A DNA stretch of 8,862 nucleotides, taken from assembly GCA_007129775.1 (NCBI GenBank), contig SKUV01000088.1, forward strand, positions 1 to 8,862, written 5' to 3'. The notes under the pieces are model-generated. The model saw only the letters and a program-made list of their open reading frames with translations. It did not search any database and was not told the origin of the DNA. Every line of letters starts with the position of its first letter. Position 1 is the first letter of the stretch. The stretch comes from Paracoccaceae bacterium (lineage in GTDB: Bacteria > Pseudomonadota > Alphaproteobacteria > Rhodobacterales > Rhodobacteraceae). Shown here piece by piece: positions 6,001-8,862 of the stretch. The translations under genes and the position numbers were made by a program.

Positions 6001-8594
6001 CGCAGCCCGCGGGCGATGTCGCTCTGATGATCGACGAATTCCGCCCGGGTCATCGGCGTGGCCGAGACACCGACCCAGCCGTCGAAGGGAAGGCGTTCCT
6101 GCAATTCTATCGGAAGCGAGGCGAAATCCGTCCTCGGGTAGACATGCTCGACCAGGGTGGTGGCGGCGCTCTGGCCCGGCGCCAGATCGAGGATATAGCC
6201 GGAGGCGAGCACCCGGCGCTCGATCTCCATCGTCGGGTCGAGCTCGGCAAAGAGCGTGGCATCGCCCGCGTCGGGGGCCCCGCGCAGCCCGACCGACGAC
6301 CAGTTGCGCCAGCCGCGCATGAGGGTGCCATCCTCGTCGTAGATTTCCAGCGGCATATTGATGCCGAAATCCGCCTGCCATGTCTGGAAATGGACATAGG
6401 GCGCGTCGATATTCGCCGCGTTGCGCACGAAAATCGGGAAGTCGGCCAAGATGTCGGTCGTCGTGATCACCCGCGGCCCGTTGATCGCCACGCCGACCTC
6501 GGGCGCCTGCGGGGGTTCGACCATCACGCGATAGGGCAGGGTGACGCGCTGGCCCGTGCCGTTCGTGACATCCACATCGTAAAGCCCGATGGGCGCATCG
6601 GTCAGATCGAAGGTGGCCACGATCCTCGTGCTGTCGAGCACCTGCCACGCCACCGGCTCGAAGGCGGTGGCGCCGGGGCGCGACAGCCTCGGGATGGCGC
6701 CGGCGTCGAACTGGGCGCCCCTGATCGTGGCGGTGACGAAGGCGCCGGCGCCCACCCGTTCCACGCTGATACCGGTGATCGCCAGCGGCAGCAGGCTGGC
6801 GCGCAGCGTGGTTTCGGCCGGCTGATCGCCGGCGCGGACCAGCAGGTAATAGGCCCCCGGCGTGGTCCCCGGCACCAGAACGCGCGCGGCCGATCCGGGG
6901 GCGGCGAAATCCGACAGGTCGAAATCCGCCCGTGTCGCGGCGCGGTCCTGCGCGAGAAACAGCGCCGGCGCATGGCCGGTCGCCCCGGAGGAGGCGCGCA
7001 CCTCGAGCGTCTGCGCCAGCGGCGCGTCGATGCGGTAAAGCCGTTGTTCGCCCGGCGCCAGTTCGAGCTTCAGATCCGTGCCGATGGGCAACTTTGGCAC
7101 CGACACCGACGACAGCGCGCCCGAGGCGGCGACGTTGTTGGCGACGGCGGCGCCCTCGTAGACCTCGTTATAGACATCGGTGCGCACCAGAACCCGCCAT
7201 GGCCCTTCCTGCACCGGGGGCACCTCGACCTCGAGCGAAAGCCGCGCTTCCTCTCCCGGGGCGAGCGTCACATCGTATTCCAGCCGCCCCATCACCACGT
7301 CCGAAGTGGCATCCAGCGCGGCATCCCGCGACAGATAGAGCGTATCGGTCCATGGGCCGCTGACCGTGACATCGCTGTCGTTGCGCACCGTCCATGTGAT
7401 CGTCGCCCGCTCCCCCGGGACCAGCGTGGCGGGCGCCAGAACGCCGCCGGGCACCAGATCGGCCGGCGGTGGCAGGTCGATCACGACGGGAACGAACCGC
7501 ACGCCCTCGGCCTCGCCACGTTCGGTTTCCAGCACCTCGCCGAAGGGGCCGCGGATGGGCGGGTCGATGCGCAGGCGCAGGTTGTAGACATCGGGCATAA
7601 CCGAGACCGGCACGCGGAACACGAATTCGCCCGAGATGCTCTCGCCCGCATCCAGTTCGCCCAGCGTGATCGTCTCGCGCGGCAGTTCGGCAAGCACCCG
7701 CGCGCCGGAGCCCTCGTCCGGTGTCGCAAAGGCCATGTCCAGCGGGATTCTCTGGTTGCGATCGAGCCGCACGGGGCCGCCTTCGTTGGTGATCGTATAG
7801 CCGAGGCGGACCTCTTCGCCGGCGACGATACGATCGGGCAGGTCGATCTCGGTGATGATAAGCTCCGGCCGCGCGGCGGGCAGAACGGTGACCGCGCGGG
7901 CGGCGGTGTTGTTGGCTTCGAAGGGGCCCTCGATCACCTCTTGCGACGATGATCTGGAGGAAACAAAGCCCTCGCGAATCCCGGGAATCGGCGGAAGTCC
8001 CGAATAGAGCCCGGAATCGGTCTTGGCGATCAGGGTGAAATCGCCCTCGAAGGAATGATGGACCTGTGCGCGGATGGTGGCGACATAGCTTTCGCCCGGC
8101 TCCAGCGGGGCGCCGCGAAGCGTGCCTTGAATGGCCGTGGATTGCCCCCAGTTTTCGGGCAAGAGCAGGTGGCTGTCGCTTTCGATGATGTCGCTGCGCG
8201 ACAAAAACAGCCGGTCCAGCCATCCTCCGTCGACCGCGGCGGTCGTTGTGCCGACGTTGCGCACCTCGATCTCGGCCTCGAAGACTTCGCCGGCGACCAC
8301 GCTTTCCGGCGCGTCGAAACGCTCGATCACCAGATCGGGATAATCCGCAACCAGCGTGACATCCTGCCCGAAGATGTTGCCCGAGCGCCAGTCGTCATAG
8401 GCCCTGAGCCCGAAGCCGAAGCTGCGGCCCCGCAATTCGTCGGCGTTTCCGATCTCGAAATAGGCAGCATCGACATAGTTGCCGTAGGTCGGCCGACCGA
8501 ACAGCTGCCGGTAGGCATCGACGAAGGTGCCGGCGTCCACCTCGGACGCGTAGTCGAGCGTCACCTTGTAGGTCAGGTCGTCACGGGCGAGCAC
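1..8594 (-). CDS. Giant secreted/surface multidomain protein (CARDB, beta-propeller, tandem Ig-like repeats), partial
   Basis: The minus frame is open from 8609 to the left edge, with a TAA at 8610-8612 just upstream and no stop within the window. Of the 2,869 codons none is Cys and about 11 are Lys by hand count; Asp, Glu, Gly, Pro and Thr are abundant. In order the protein shows three CARDB-like domains, PPC-like, TIG-like, a helical region, a DUF11-type 'PYTI' domain, FN3-like, a beta-propeller, Big_5-like, nine He_PIG/cadherin-like repeats and two further Ig-type modules. No catalytic motif or membrane span is visible. Such architecture belongs to extracellular adhesins, matrix proteins and Rhs-linked giants; the precise role is unknown. 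The start drawn is the most upstream in-frame GTG (8592-8594), with GGAG nine bases before it. No signal peptide follows it, so the true start may lie farther upstream, beyond a disturbed right end. The C-terminus and any secretion signal lie left of the window. The reading frame is near certain; the start is weakly supported. Confidence 0.93.
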   Translation of the reverse strand, partial: MLARDDLTYKVTLDYASEVDAGTFVDAYRQLFGRPTYGNYVDAAYFEIGNADELRGRSFGFGLRAYDDWRSGNIFGQDVTLVADYPDLVIERFDAPESVVAGEVFEAEIEVRNVGTTTAAVDGGWLDRLFLSRSDIIESDSHLLLPENWGQSTAIQGTLRGAPLEPGESYVATIRAQVHHSFEGDFTLIAKTDSGLYSGLPPIPGIREGFVSSRSSSQEVIEGPFEANNTAARAVTVLPAARPELIITEIDLPDRIVAGEEVRLGYTITNEGGPVRLDRNQRIPLDMAFATPDEGSGARVLAELPRETITLGELDAGESISGEFVFRVPVSVMPDVYNLRLRIDPPIRGPFGEVLETERGEAEGVRFVPVVIDLPPPADLVPGGVLAPATLVPGERATITWTVRNDSDVTVSGPWTDTLYLSRDAALDATSDVVMGRLEYDVTLAPGEEARLSLEVEVPPVQEGPWRVLVRTDVYNEVYEGAAVANNVAASGALSSVSVPKLPIGTDLKLELAPGEQRLYRIDAPLAQTLEVRASSGATGHAPALFLAQDRAATRADFDLSDFAAPGSAARVLVPGTTPGAYYLLVRAGDQPAETTLRASLLPLAITGISVERVGAGAFVTATIRGAQFDAGAIPRLSRPGATAFEPVAWQVLDSTRIVATFDLTDAPIGLYDVDVTNGTGQRVTLPYRVMVEPPQAPEVGVAINGPRVITTTDILADFPIFVRNAANIDAPYVHFQTWQADFGINMPLEIYDEDGTLMRGWRNWSSVGLRGAPDAGDATLFAELDPTMEIERRVLASGYILDLAPGQSAATTLVEHVYPRTDFASLPIELQERLPFDGWVGVSATPMTRAEFVDHQSDIARGLRLAILEDTGAAGSLLALAADEANWVQLYLAGLEEAGILRPEAGVPEAREAPLIASLLAHIGASATLGPLGGAVQQSSGGAAAFFDRLVNLYRDSEPLREALLPPAETPVDLHTSAPPNAANANLQREAPTALMTRDYLMRLPDAIEGRGSGLSDDMLRAIGPAGLGRGELAAFSLREYLRAEGLSDGSALMTGPRVADTGGFVPLGRDLPYTIGLVNDDPYDHVRELRVAVELDRDLDAGSFALGDLRLGDIEIEIPAGSWGFQRDFDFTESRGFILRVSAAVNVFDQPETATWLIQAIDPETGDVLRDRTRGFLAPDETAEMGYSLRLAPADFSGAEIEAEARILIDDRPGITARAPEVRADARLPSSSLQVTDLGGGSHELRWQASDDVELSHVTLYAAEEGGSFRVIAARQEGGSGVFIFDGDPDKTFRFASLATDLAGNREMPPGGKRLPAAGPGPDLGAPPRVEGTTAEAPLVRVPVEIPENPLFAQALQQDRTPYLSPGPDAEFGRVTAPFVAEAFARGIPGSGAGLGPLAVAEAPDGSFWLSGGATRNALWRIDPLDVEAGMDTGAPLRFIDQPVFDLAFDAEGRLWAATGGGPLLQLDPVSGEVIGRFGDEMGLAIAPDPSGEFLYVAGIEGLYRFDIEAGSFELISRDLDLRLGSLAVGPDGALWGVTWPDRNRVVRLGDSGRVETVAQSAARLDSIAFGAAGTALENLAIISANDAGDGSGGALYLMEPATGRFALIAGQGTRSDALIATQDGRILVSQSGQVDLVMPVRAPEVVAITPEEGAVTMAPLPFVQVEFDQPMYQGATDEPGSVLNPAHFVLRAGDDSTVLPDFVVWDEDSRTAFLGLSGLPVGSWTLEISPGLQSAYRVGLAESVSHEFEIAADLSTLIDIEIQDTRFDRASGLVSYEVRVTNVSERELRLPFLLALGGDARDGRAPLDIEGMSGDGRFLIDLSGTLDAGGRLAPGASTLASTVRLVATERRTSDFTLGVVGGHGDNTAPIVISQPPLDAALKEPWRYELISFDADGDQVFHALRDAPDGMTIDPLSGVIDWTPGPGAMAETDVVVHVFDTLGAGSLHRFTLSVENGNSAPVFGPLPSDMIVREGDLLELELSAVDPDGDDVILLADGLPPGASFDAGRGLLRWMPEAGQAGLYTDLRITATDGQAETRVALPIRVLGARPAPTLDAPAERSVREGERMVIRLAATGAPGAELRFGAAGNGLPSGAQLDAQTGVFTWTPGYDQADTYTLDFTITDGEKTTTKRTEITVTPENGAPIFLGLDGWAGFPGQEIVVPLTVIDPDNPRYRPPERGPDGELNERSGNPAPSMTVLPVSDLPEGAEFDPDTWELRWTPAPDQTGRFDITFAATDDGAGTGQPITIEAVLSLDIVAQNAPPVIEPVDVVELAEGEGLSLTLRATDPEGGSVTLALENAMGLRLPDFVAFVDNGDGTGTLTLAPEAGARGLYGLRLIARDAGTPGGDGSDAAEARYSFALSVTPINAPPIVDDLPDAIAILGSEMVLPVNIVDLDGDTLEIVLEGLPRAVVEETSTPGLFRIRWSPMPEDLGTRTATLTVLEDGADPSQAVTRSFEVTTRTSNAAPVLSYPGEQEVAAGETLSFTLEGFDLDGDTLHYGARNLPPNATLDSATGAFSWTPDRLQGGTREIVFTVSDGAATVEMAVPVTVTVPNTPPVFPLLPDRIIREGGNLSIPLEVIDEQGHLFRLDIVEAPENAFLSVPDQNGLQSFIWRPDFGDAGQHRVTLRAIDEKGAESTASFDVEVRAVNRPPVVSIPALQAVVGAELRHLVDASDPDGDTLSFALEDAPEGMQIDPATGKITWTPAPGQAGEDSLVLLVDDGTVTRRLPAAVSVARVAQAPDLRLEFTPSFPALPGQPVAIRPVISGASLVSLTVGDVEVTPGPTGAATFTPEGPGRIEVVLEAEAPDGTRHSLTDVLRVRNPADRTAPVLELQDLPDNGRITGPTEVIGTILDDNLDYWR
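3..101 (-). other. Start of a 'TAPV...DDNL' Ig-type module, cut by the window edge
   Basis: The visible residues include PVLELQDLPDNGRITGPTEV and IGTILDDNLDYWR. The consensus 'TAPvv.i.sP.dG..vt.pT.v.Gtv.DdNL..y.L' is well known in giant extracellular proteins, where it often precedes Rhs/YD-repeat or further Ig segments. Only about 33 residues are inside the window, so what follows cannot be seen. Confidence 0.6.
103..368 (-). other. Ig/PKD-like spacer domain
   Basis: APDLRLEFTPSFPALPGQPV is followed by RPVISGASLVSLTVGDVEV, GPTGAATFTPEGPGRIEVVL and EAEAPDGTRHSLTDVLRVRN. The arrangement 'v..Gq.v.l.......l.sl.v.G..v.l...G.atf.P...G...v...A.D..G.......l.Vrd' is typical of the Ig/PKD-like unit that often separates an Ig array from a 'TAPVV...DDNL' module. 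It differs from the nine repeats, lacking both the DxDGD and the W-x-P motifs. Confidence 0.55.
369..2984 (-). repeat. Nine tandem putative-Ig (He_PIG)/cadherin-like repeats
   Basis: Unit boundaries, N to C, are 2984-2724, 2711-2445, 2435-2163, 2159-1809, 1805-1485, 1484-1194, 1190-924, 923-639 and 638-369. Each begins [A/T/R]P(P)[V/I], carries an acidic DxDGD-type motif near residue 28 and a 'LP.G...d..tG...WtP' motif, and ends in a V-strand. The acidic motif reads DADGD, DPDGD, absent (TGAPG), DPDNP, DPEGG, DLDGD, DLDGD, DEQGH and DPDGD. W-x-P is present in every unit except the fifth (TLAPEAG). Cadherin-like and He_PIG repeats form calcium-stiffened stalks in surface proteins. The units differ in length by up to 30 residues and are well diverged, so this is an old rather than a freshly amplified array. 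Confidence 0.88.
2991..3326 (-). other. Beta-sandwich module linking Big_5-like domain to Ig array
   Basis: LSTLIDIEIQDTRFDRASG, then LVSYEVRVTNVSERELRLPF, APLDIEGMSGDGRFLIDLSG, LAPGASTLASTVRLVATE and RTSDFTLGVVGG. The 'v.y.v.vtN.s...l..Pf.l' start and the 'dG..lidls' and 'l.pG.st....v' strands suggest a DUF11/CARDB-type sandwich. I recall similar modules after propellers in other giants but cannot give a family name. A GHGDNT tail leads into the first Ig repeat. Confidence 0.45.
3336..3662 (-). other. Big_5-like bacterial Ig domain
   Basis: APEVVAITPEEGAVTMAPLP followed by FVQVEFDQPMYQG matches the Big_5 opening 'P.v....P.dGa.........i.v.Fd.pm'. Later come NPAHFVLRAGDD, DSRTAFLGLSGLPVGSW and TLEISPGLQSAYRVGL, which fit the family's second half. 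It follows the propeller directly and joins it to the downstream sandwich and Ig array. Confidence 0.65.
3675..4406 (-). other. Beta-propeller domain (NHL/SMP-30-like)
   Basis: Repeated blade motifs are visible: PLAVAEAPDGSFWLSGG, ALWRIDP, VFDLAFDAEGRLWAATGGGP, LLQLDPVSGE, LAIAPDPSGEFLYVAG, LYRFDIEAG, LAVGPDGALWGVTWPDRN, VVRLGDSG, LAIISANDAGDGSGGALYLM and LIATQDGRILVSQSG. The recurrent pattern 'lA..pdG.lw.....g.l.r.D...G' at about 40 residues gives roughly six blades. It resembles lyase/gluconolactonase-type and NHL propellers, but no catalytic metal site can be assigned by eye, so a binding or scaffold role is as likely. Confidence 0.7.
4407..4673 (-). other. Pro/Gly-rich linker and propeller cap segment
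   Basis: A low-complexity stretch (PPGGKRLPAAGPGPDLGAPP) is followed by VRVPVEIPENPLFAQALQQD and TPYLSPGPDAEFGRV. The first part looks like a flexible linker. The second precedes the beta-propeller and may form its closing strand or a cap. No known domain is recognised. Confidence 0.4.
4674..4907 (-). other. FN3-like module
   Basis: LPSSSLQVTDLGGGSHEL begins the unit, then LRWQASDDVELSHVTLYAAE, GGSFRVIAARQEG and FRFASLATDLAGNRE. The pattern 'f.vsW.g.Dd..i..y.vyvs.dGg.f', followed by 'y.F...AtD.aGN', is the FN3-like module that usually follows the preceding domain in this protein type. The module ends at the AGN motif next to a Pro/Gly linker. Confidence 0.6.
4944..5432 (-). other. DUF11/'PYTI-ND'-type extracellular domain
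   Basis: The unit opens with TGPRVADTGGFVPLGRDL and LPYTIGLVNDDPYD, then RVAVELDRDLDAGSFALGDL, LGDIEIEIPAG, ATWLIQAIDPETGDVL, GFLAPDETAEMGYSLRL and AEARILIDDRPGI. It matches a domain I remember from giant extracellular proteins, in which 'PYTIrFEND' is followed by 'DLDw.tF.LGD...GD', 'IDP.TG' and 'A.IvFD.N.PI'. It is related to DUF11-type adhesion repeats. Here the last motif is changed to ILIDDRP, and the usual upstream DPND signature is not visible. Confidence 0.6.
5433..6053 (-). other. Helical, Ala/Leu-rich region of unknown function
   Basis: This roughly 207-residue stretch is the only part of the protein that reads as helical. Examples are TRAEFVDHQSDIARGLRLAI, SLLALAADEANWVQLYLAGL, RLVNLYRDSEPLREALLPP and ELAAFSLREYLRAEGL. 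It also contains a Pro/Asn-rich break (HTSAPPNAANANL). It separates the N-terminal beta modules from the 'PYTI' domain. No catalytic signature or transmembrane segment is apparent. It may be an interaction or stalk-bending element; the function is unknown. Confidence 0.5.
6054..6518 (-). other. Beta-sandwich domain with 'VRNAANIDA' motif, unassigned
   Basis: The stretch PEVGVAINGPRVITTTDI leads to FPIFVRNAANIDAPYVHF, resembling the 'gr...f.v.y.N.gnvdA' opening of CARDB/DUF11-type modules. Further strands include FGINMPLEIYDEDG, MRGWRNWSSVGLRG, and YILDLAPGQSAATTLVEHV with a PGQ turn. FDGWVGVSATPM closes it. I have seen similar sequence order in giant bacterial proteins upstream of propeller and Ig arrays but cannot name the family. 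Confidence 0.45.
6519..6782 (-). other. IPT/TIG-like domain
   Basis: AITGISVERVGAGAFVTATI begins the unit, followed by RGAQFDAGAIPRLSR, a STRIVATFDL strand and APIGLYDVDVTNGTGQRVTL. This matches the TIG logic: a GA.F strand, 'v..W.vlDST.I.A.F', then 'G.YDV.VTN..G'. TIG domains are Ig-like folds often found in surface proteins. Confidence is moderate because the identification rests on these few motifs. Confidence 0.6.
6786..7091 (-). other. PPC-like beta-sandwich domain
   Basis: The stretch LELAPGEQRLYRIDAP is followed by LEVRASSG, PALFLAQD and a closing PGAYYLLVRAGD strand. This order (a G.. Y.i strand, 'l.v....g....lyl', then 'G.YyL.v') is typical of bacterial pre-peptidase C-terminal (PPC) domains, which sit in secreted proteins as beta-sandwich spacers or binding modules. 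It lies directly between the third CARDB-like unit and a TIG-like unit. The assignment rests on pattern only. Confidence 0.55.
7095..7460 (-). other. CARDB-like domain 3
   Basis: This is the clearest CARDB unit. ADLVPGGVLAPATLVPGE leads to ITWTVRNDSD, then WTDTLYLSRDAALDATSD, LAPGEEARLSLEVEVP, RVLVRTDVYNEVYEG and AVANN. All the family's hallmark strands are in order: the W-x-D-x-LYLS segment, the PGE turn, the TD..N.V.E strand and the terminal NN. CARDB domains are extracellular adhesion-type beta-sandwiches, so the unit supports a surface or secreted location. Confidence 0.85.
7475..7868 (-). other. CARDB-like domain 2 (divergent)
   Basis: The module starts with PELIITEIDLPDRIVAGEEV and LGYTITNEGG, which aligns by eye with the start of domain 1. 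The middle is divergent: the W.D.LYLS motif is replaced by a RNQRIPLDMAF segment. A LGELDAGESISGEFVFRVP strand pair then matches the second half of a CARDB fold. The closing NN motif is absent. The fold assignment is probable, but the unit is degenerate compared with its neighbours. Confidence 0.6.
7878..8339 (-). other. CARDB-like domain 1
   Basis: The module opens with PDLVIERFDAPESVVAGE and continues with EAEIEVRNVGT, the usual CARDB beginning (a PDL strand, then a V.N.G strand). Later come WLDRLFLSRSD, the LEPGESYVATIRAQV segment, and a final acidic-Asn motif, FEANNTAARAVTVLP. These match the CARDB (cell-adhesion related, Ig-like) pattern W.D.lfLS, then G.SY, then E.NN. It is longer than usual because of an insert rich in Gly, Pro and Ser (GLYSGLPPIPG and SSRSSSQEVIEG) before the NN motif. 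Confidence 0.75.
8340..8594 (-). other. N-proximal visible segment of the giant protein, unassigned
   Basis: About 85 residues precede the first CARDB-like domain. The segment is rich in aromatic residues and glycine, with stretches such as TYKVTLDYASEV, NYVDAAYFEIG and LRAYDDWRSGNIFG. It looks like beta strands, perhaps the end of a jelly-roll or of an earlier CARDB-type unit. It has no hydrophobic signal sequence, which argues that the protein really begins farther upstream. I do not recognise a family. Confidence 0.45.
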
Positions 8595-8603
8595 CCGGAC
8601 GTA

Positions 8604-8607
8604 CTCC
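8604..8607 (-). promoter_or_regulatory. Possible Shine-Dalgarno GGAG before GTG at 8594
   Basis: On the minus strand GGAG is followed by nine bases and then the in-frame GTG at 8592-8594. The spacing is acceptable, but such a four-base match is common in DNA this rich in G+C. The encoded N-terminus (VLARDDLTYKV) lacks a signal peptide, so the site may be a coincidence. Confidence 0.2.
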
Positions 8608-8609
8608 GG

Positions 8610-8699
8610 TTACGGGTTGGGAGACACGAGGCCGTTGCGCCGGAGCGCCCCGAGCAGGGCCAACCCGACGTCGCGCAGGATCGCGTCGGGCGGCGAACT
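8610..8699 (-). pseudogene. Short codon-like C-terminal fragment ending in TAA
   Basis: In the same minus frame as the giant ORF, but before its upstream stop, 29 codons read SSPPDAILRDVGLALLGALR and onward to NGLVSPNP, then TAA at 8610-8612. A TGA at 8700-8702 closes the frame at its upstream side. The sequence has a helical character and mostly G/C third bases, so it could be the tail of an upstream gene whose frame is broken, or part of the giant gene interrupted by a sequence error. No family is recognised. Confidence 0.2.
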
Positions 8700-8862
8700 T
8701 CACGGTGGTCGACCGCGAGGAGTACGACCGTGCCGACCAGCGCTTCGACAAGCAGGCCGACCGAACAGGAGCGGCACCCCGACAAGCTCCGGGCTCCACG
8801 CGATCCACGCCCCGCACGCCGTCCCCGACCCGGCCGCCGCGGCCACGCGCGCCCCGGCCGTC
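8613..8862. other. Compositionally distinct right end without an assignable gene
   Basis: About 250 bases hold no gene that I can assign. G+C is high (38 of 42 bases in the last line by my count). No stop codon occurs in any plus frame, and the minus frame of the giant ORF is broken at 8610 and 8700. Codon-like islands sit on opposite strands: minus 8613-8699, and plus 8696-8761 (including FTVVDREEYDRADQRF). They appear to shift frame. A chimeric join, indel errors near a contig end, or a decayed gene would each give this picture. Confidence 0.4.

Noticed and set aside
5338..6648. A 436-codon minus-strand open frame in a different frame
   Set aside because: It overlaps the giant gene in another frame and is extremely rich in Arg, Gly and Ala with no domain. 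The giant frame gives continuous, recognisable modules through the same bases.
5778..7952. A 724-codon open frame on the plus strand
   Set aside because: It is antisense to the CARDB, PPC and TIG region. It has Arg/His/Gly-rich composition and no recognisable fold, so it is a shadow.
7168..8223. A 351-codon minus-strand open frame in another frame
   Set aside because: It overlaps CARDB-like units read in the true frame. It is a shadow with low-complexity composition.
8573..8817. Two overlapping minus-strand frames of 70-78 codons at the right end
   Set aside because: Neither shows homology I recognise, both end inside or beside the giant gene's first codons, and their composition is not clearly protein-like. 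They could only be real if the right end contains frameshifts.

Overview
The window is almost entirely one giant protein-coding gene, read on the minus strand. A single minus-strand frame, with codons occupying + positions 3k to 3k+2, stays open from 8609 down to the left edge: 2,869 codons without a stop by my hand translation. The gene runs off the left edge, so its C-terminus is missing. Its true N-terminus is either just right of 8594 or lost in the disturbed right end. I see no second complete gene, RNA gene, mobile element, CRISPR array or convincing promoter or terminator. The long open frames on the plus strand are antisense shadows produced by the high G+C content and strong codon bias.

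Read from N to C (right to left), the protein is a chain of extracellular beta-sandwich modules. There are three CARDB-like domains (about 8339-7095), a PPC-like domain (7091-6786) and an IPT/TIG-like domain (6782-6519). A beta-sandwich plus a helical stretch of unknown function follows (6518-5433), then a 'PYTI...ND' domain (5432-4944) and an FN3-like module (4907-4674). A Pro/Gly linker leads into a six-bladed-type beta-propeller (4406-3675), a Big_5-like Ig domain (3662-3336) and another beta-sandwich (3326-2991). The rest is nine tandem putative-Ig/cadherin-like repeats (2984-369), one more Ig-like unit (368-103) and the start of a 'TAPV...DDNL' module cut by the left edge. Many repeats carry a DxDGD acidic motif, consistent with calcium binding. 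The visible protein has no cysteine and only about 11 lysines, and it looks very acidic, as secreted proteins of marine or saline Gram-negative bacteria often do.

The organism is probably a high-G+C proteobacterium. Codon style and protein composition suggest an alphaproteobacterium such as a rhodobacteral, but this is inference. The protein is most likely a secreted or surface-displayed giant adhesin, matrix or Rhs-associated polypeptide. The order CARDB, 'PYTI' domain, propeller, Big_5, Ig array, 'DDNL' module resembles what I remember upstream of Rhs/YD-repeat regions. Whether such a region follows lies outside the window.

The last roughly 250-280 bases (8583-8862) look different. G+C rises to about 90% in the final 42 bases, no minus frame continues the giant ORF, and short codon-like islands appear on both strands. 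This could be a chimeric or indel-rich contig end, or the end of an upstream gene.
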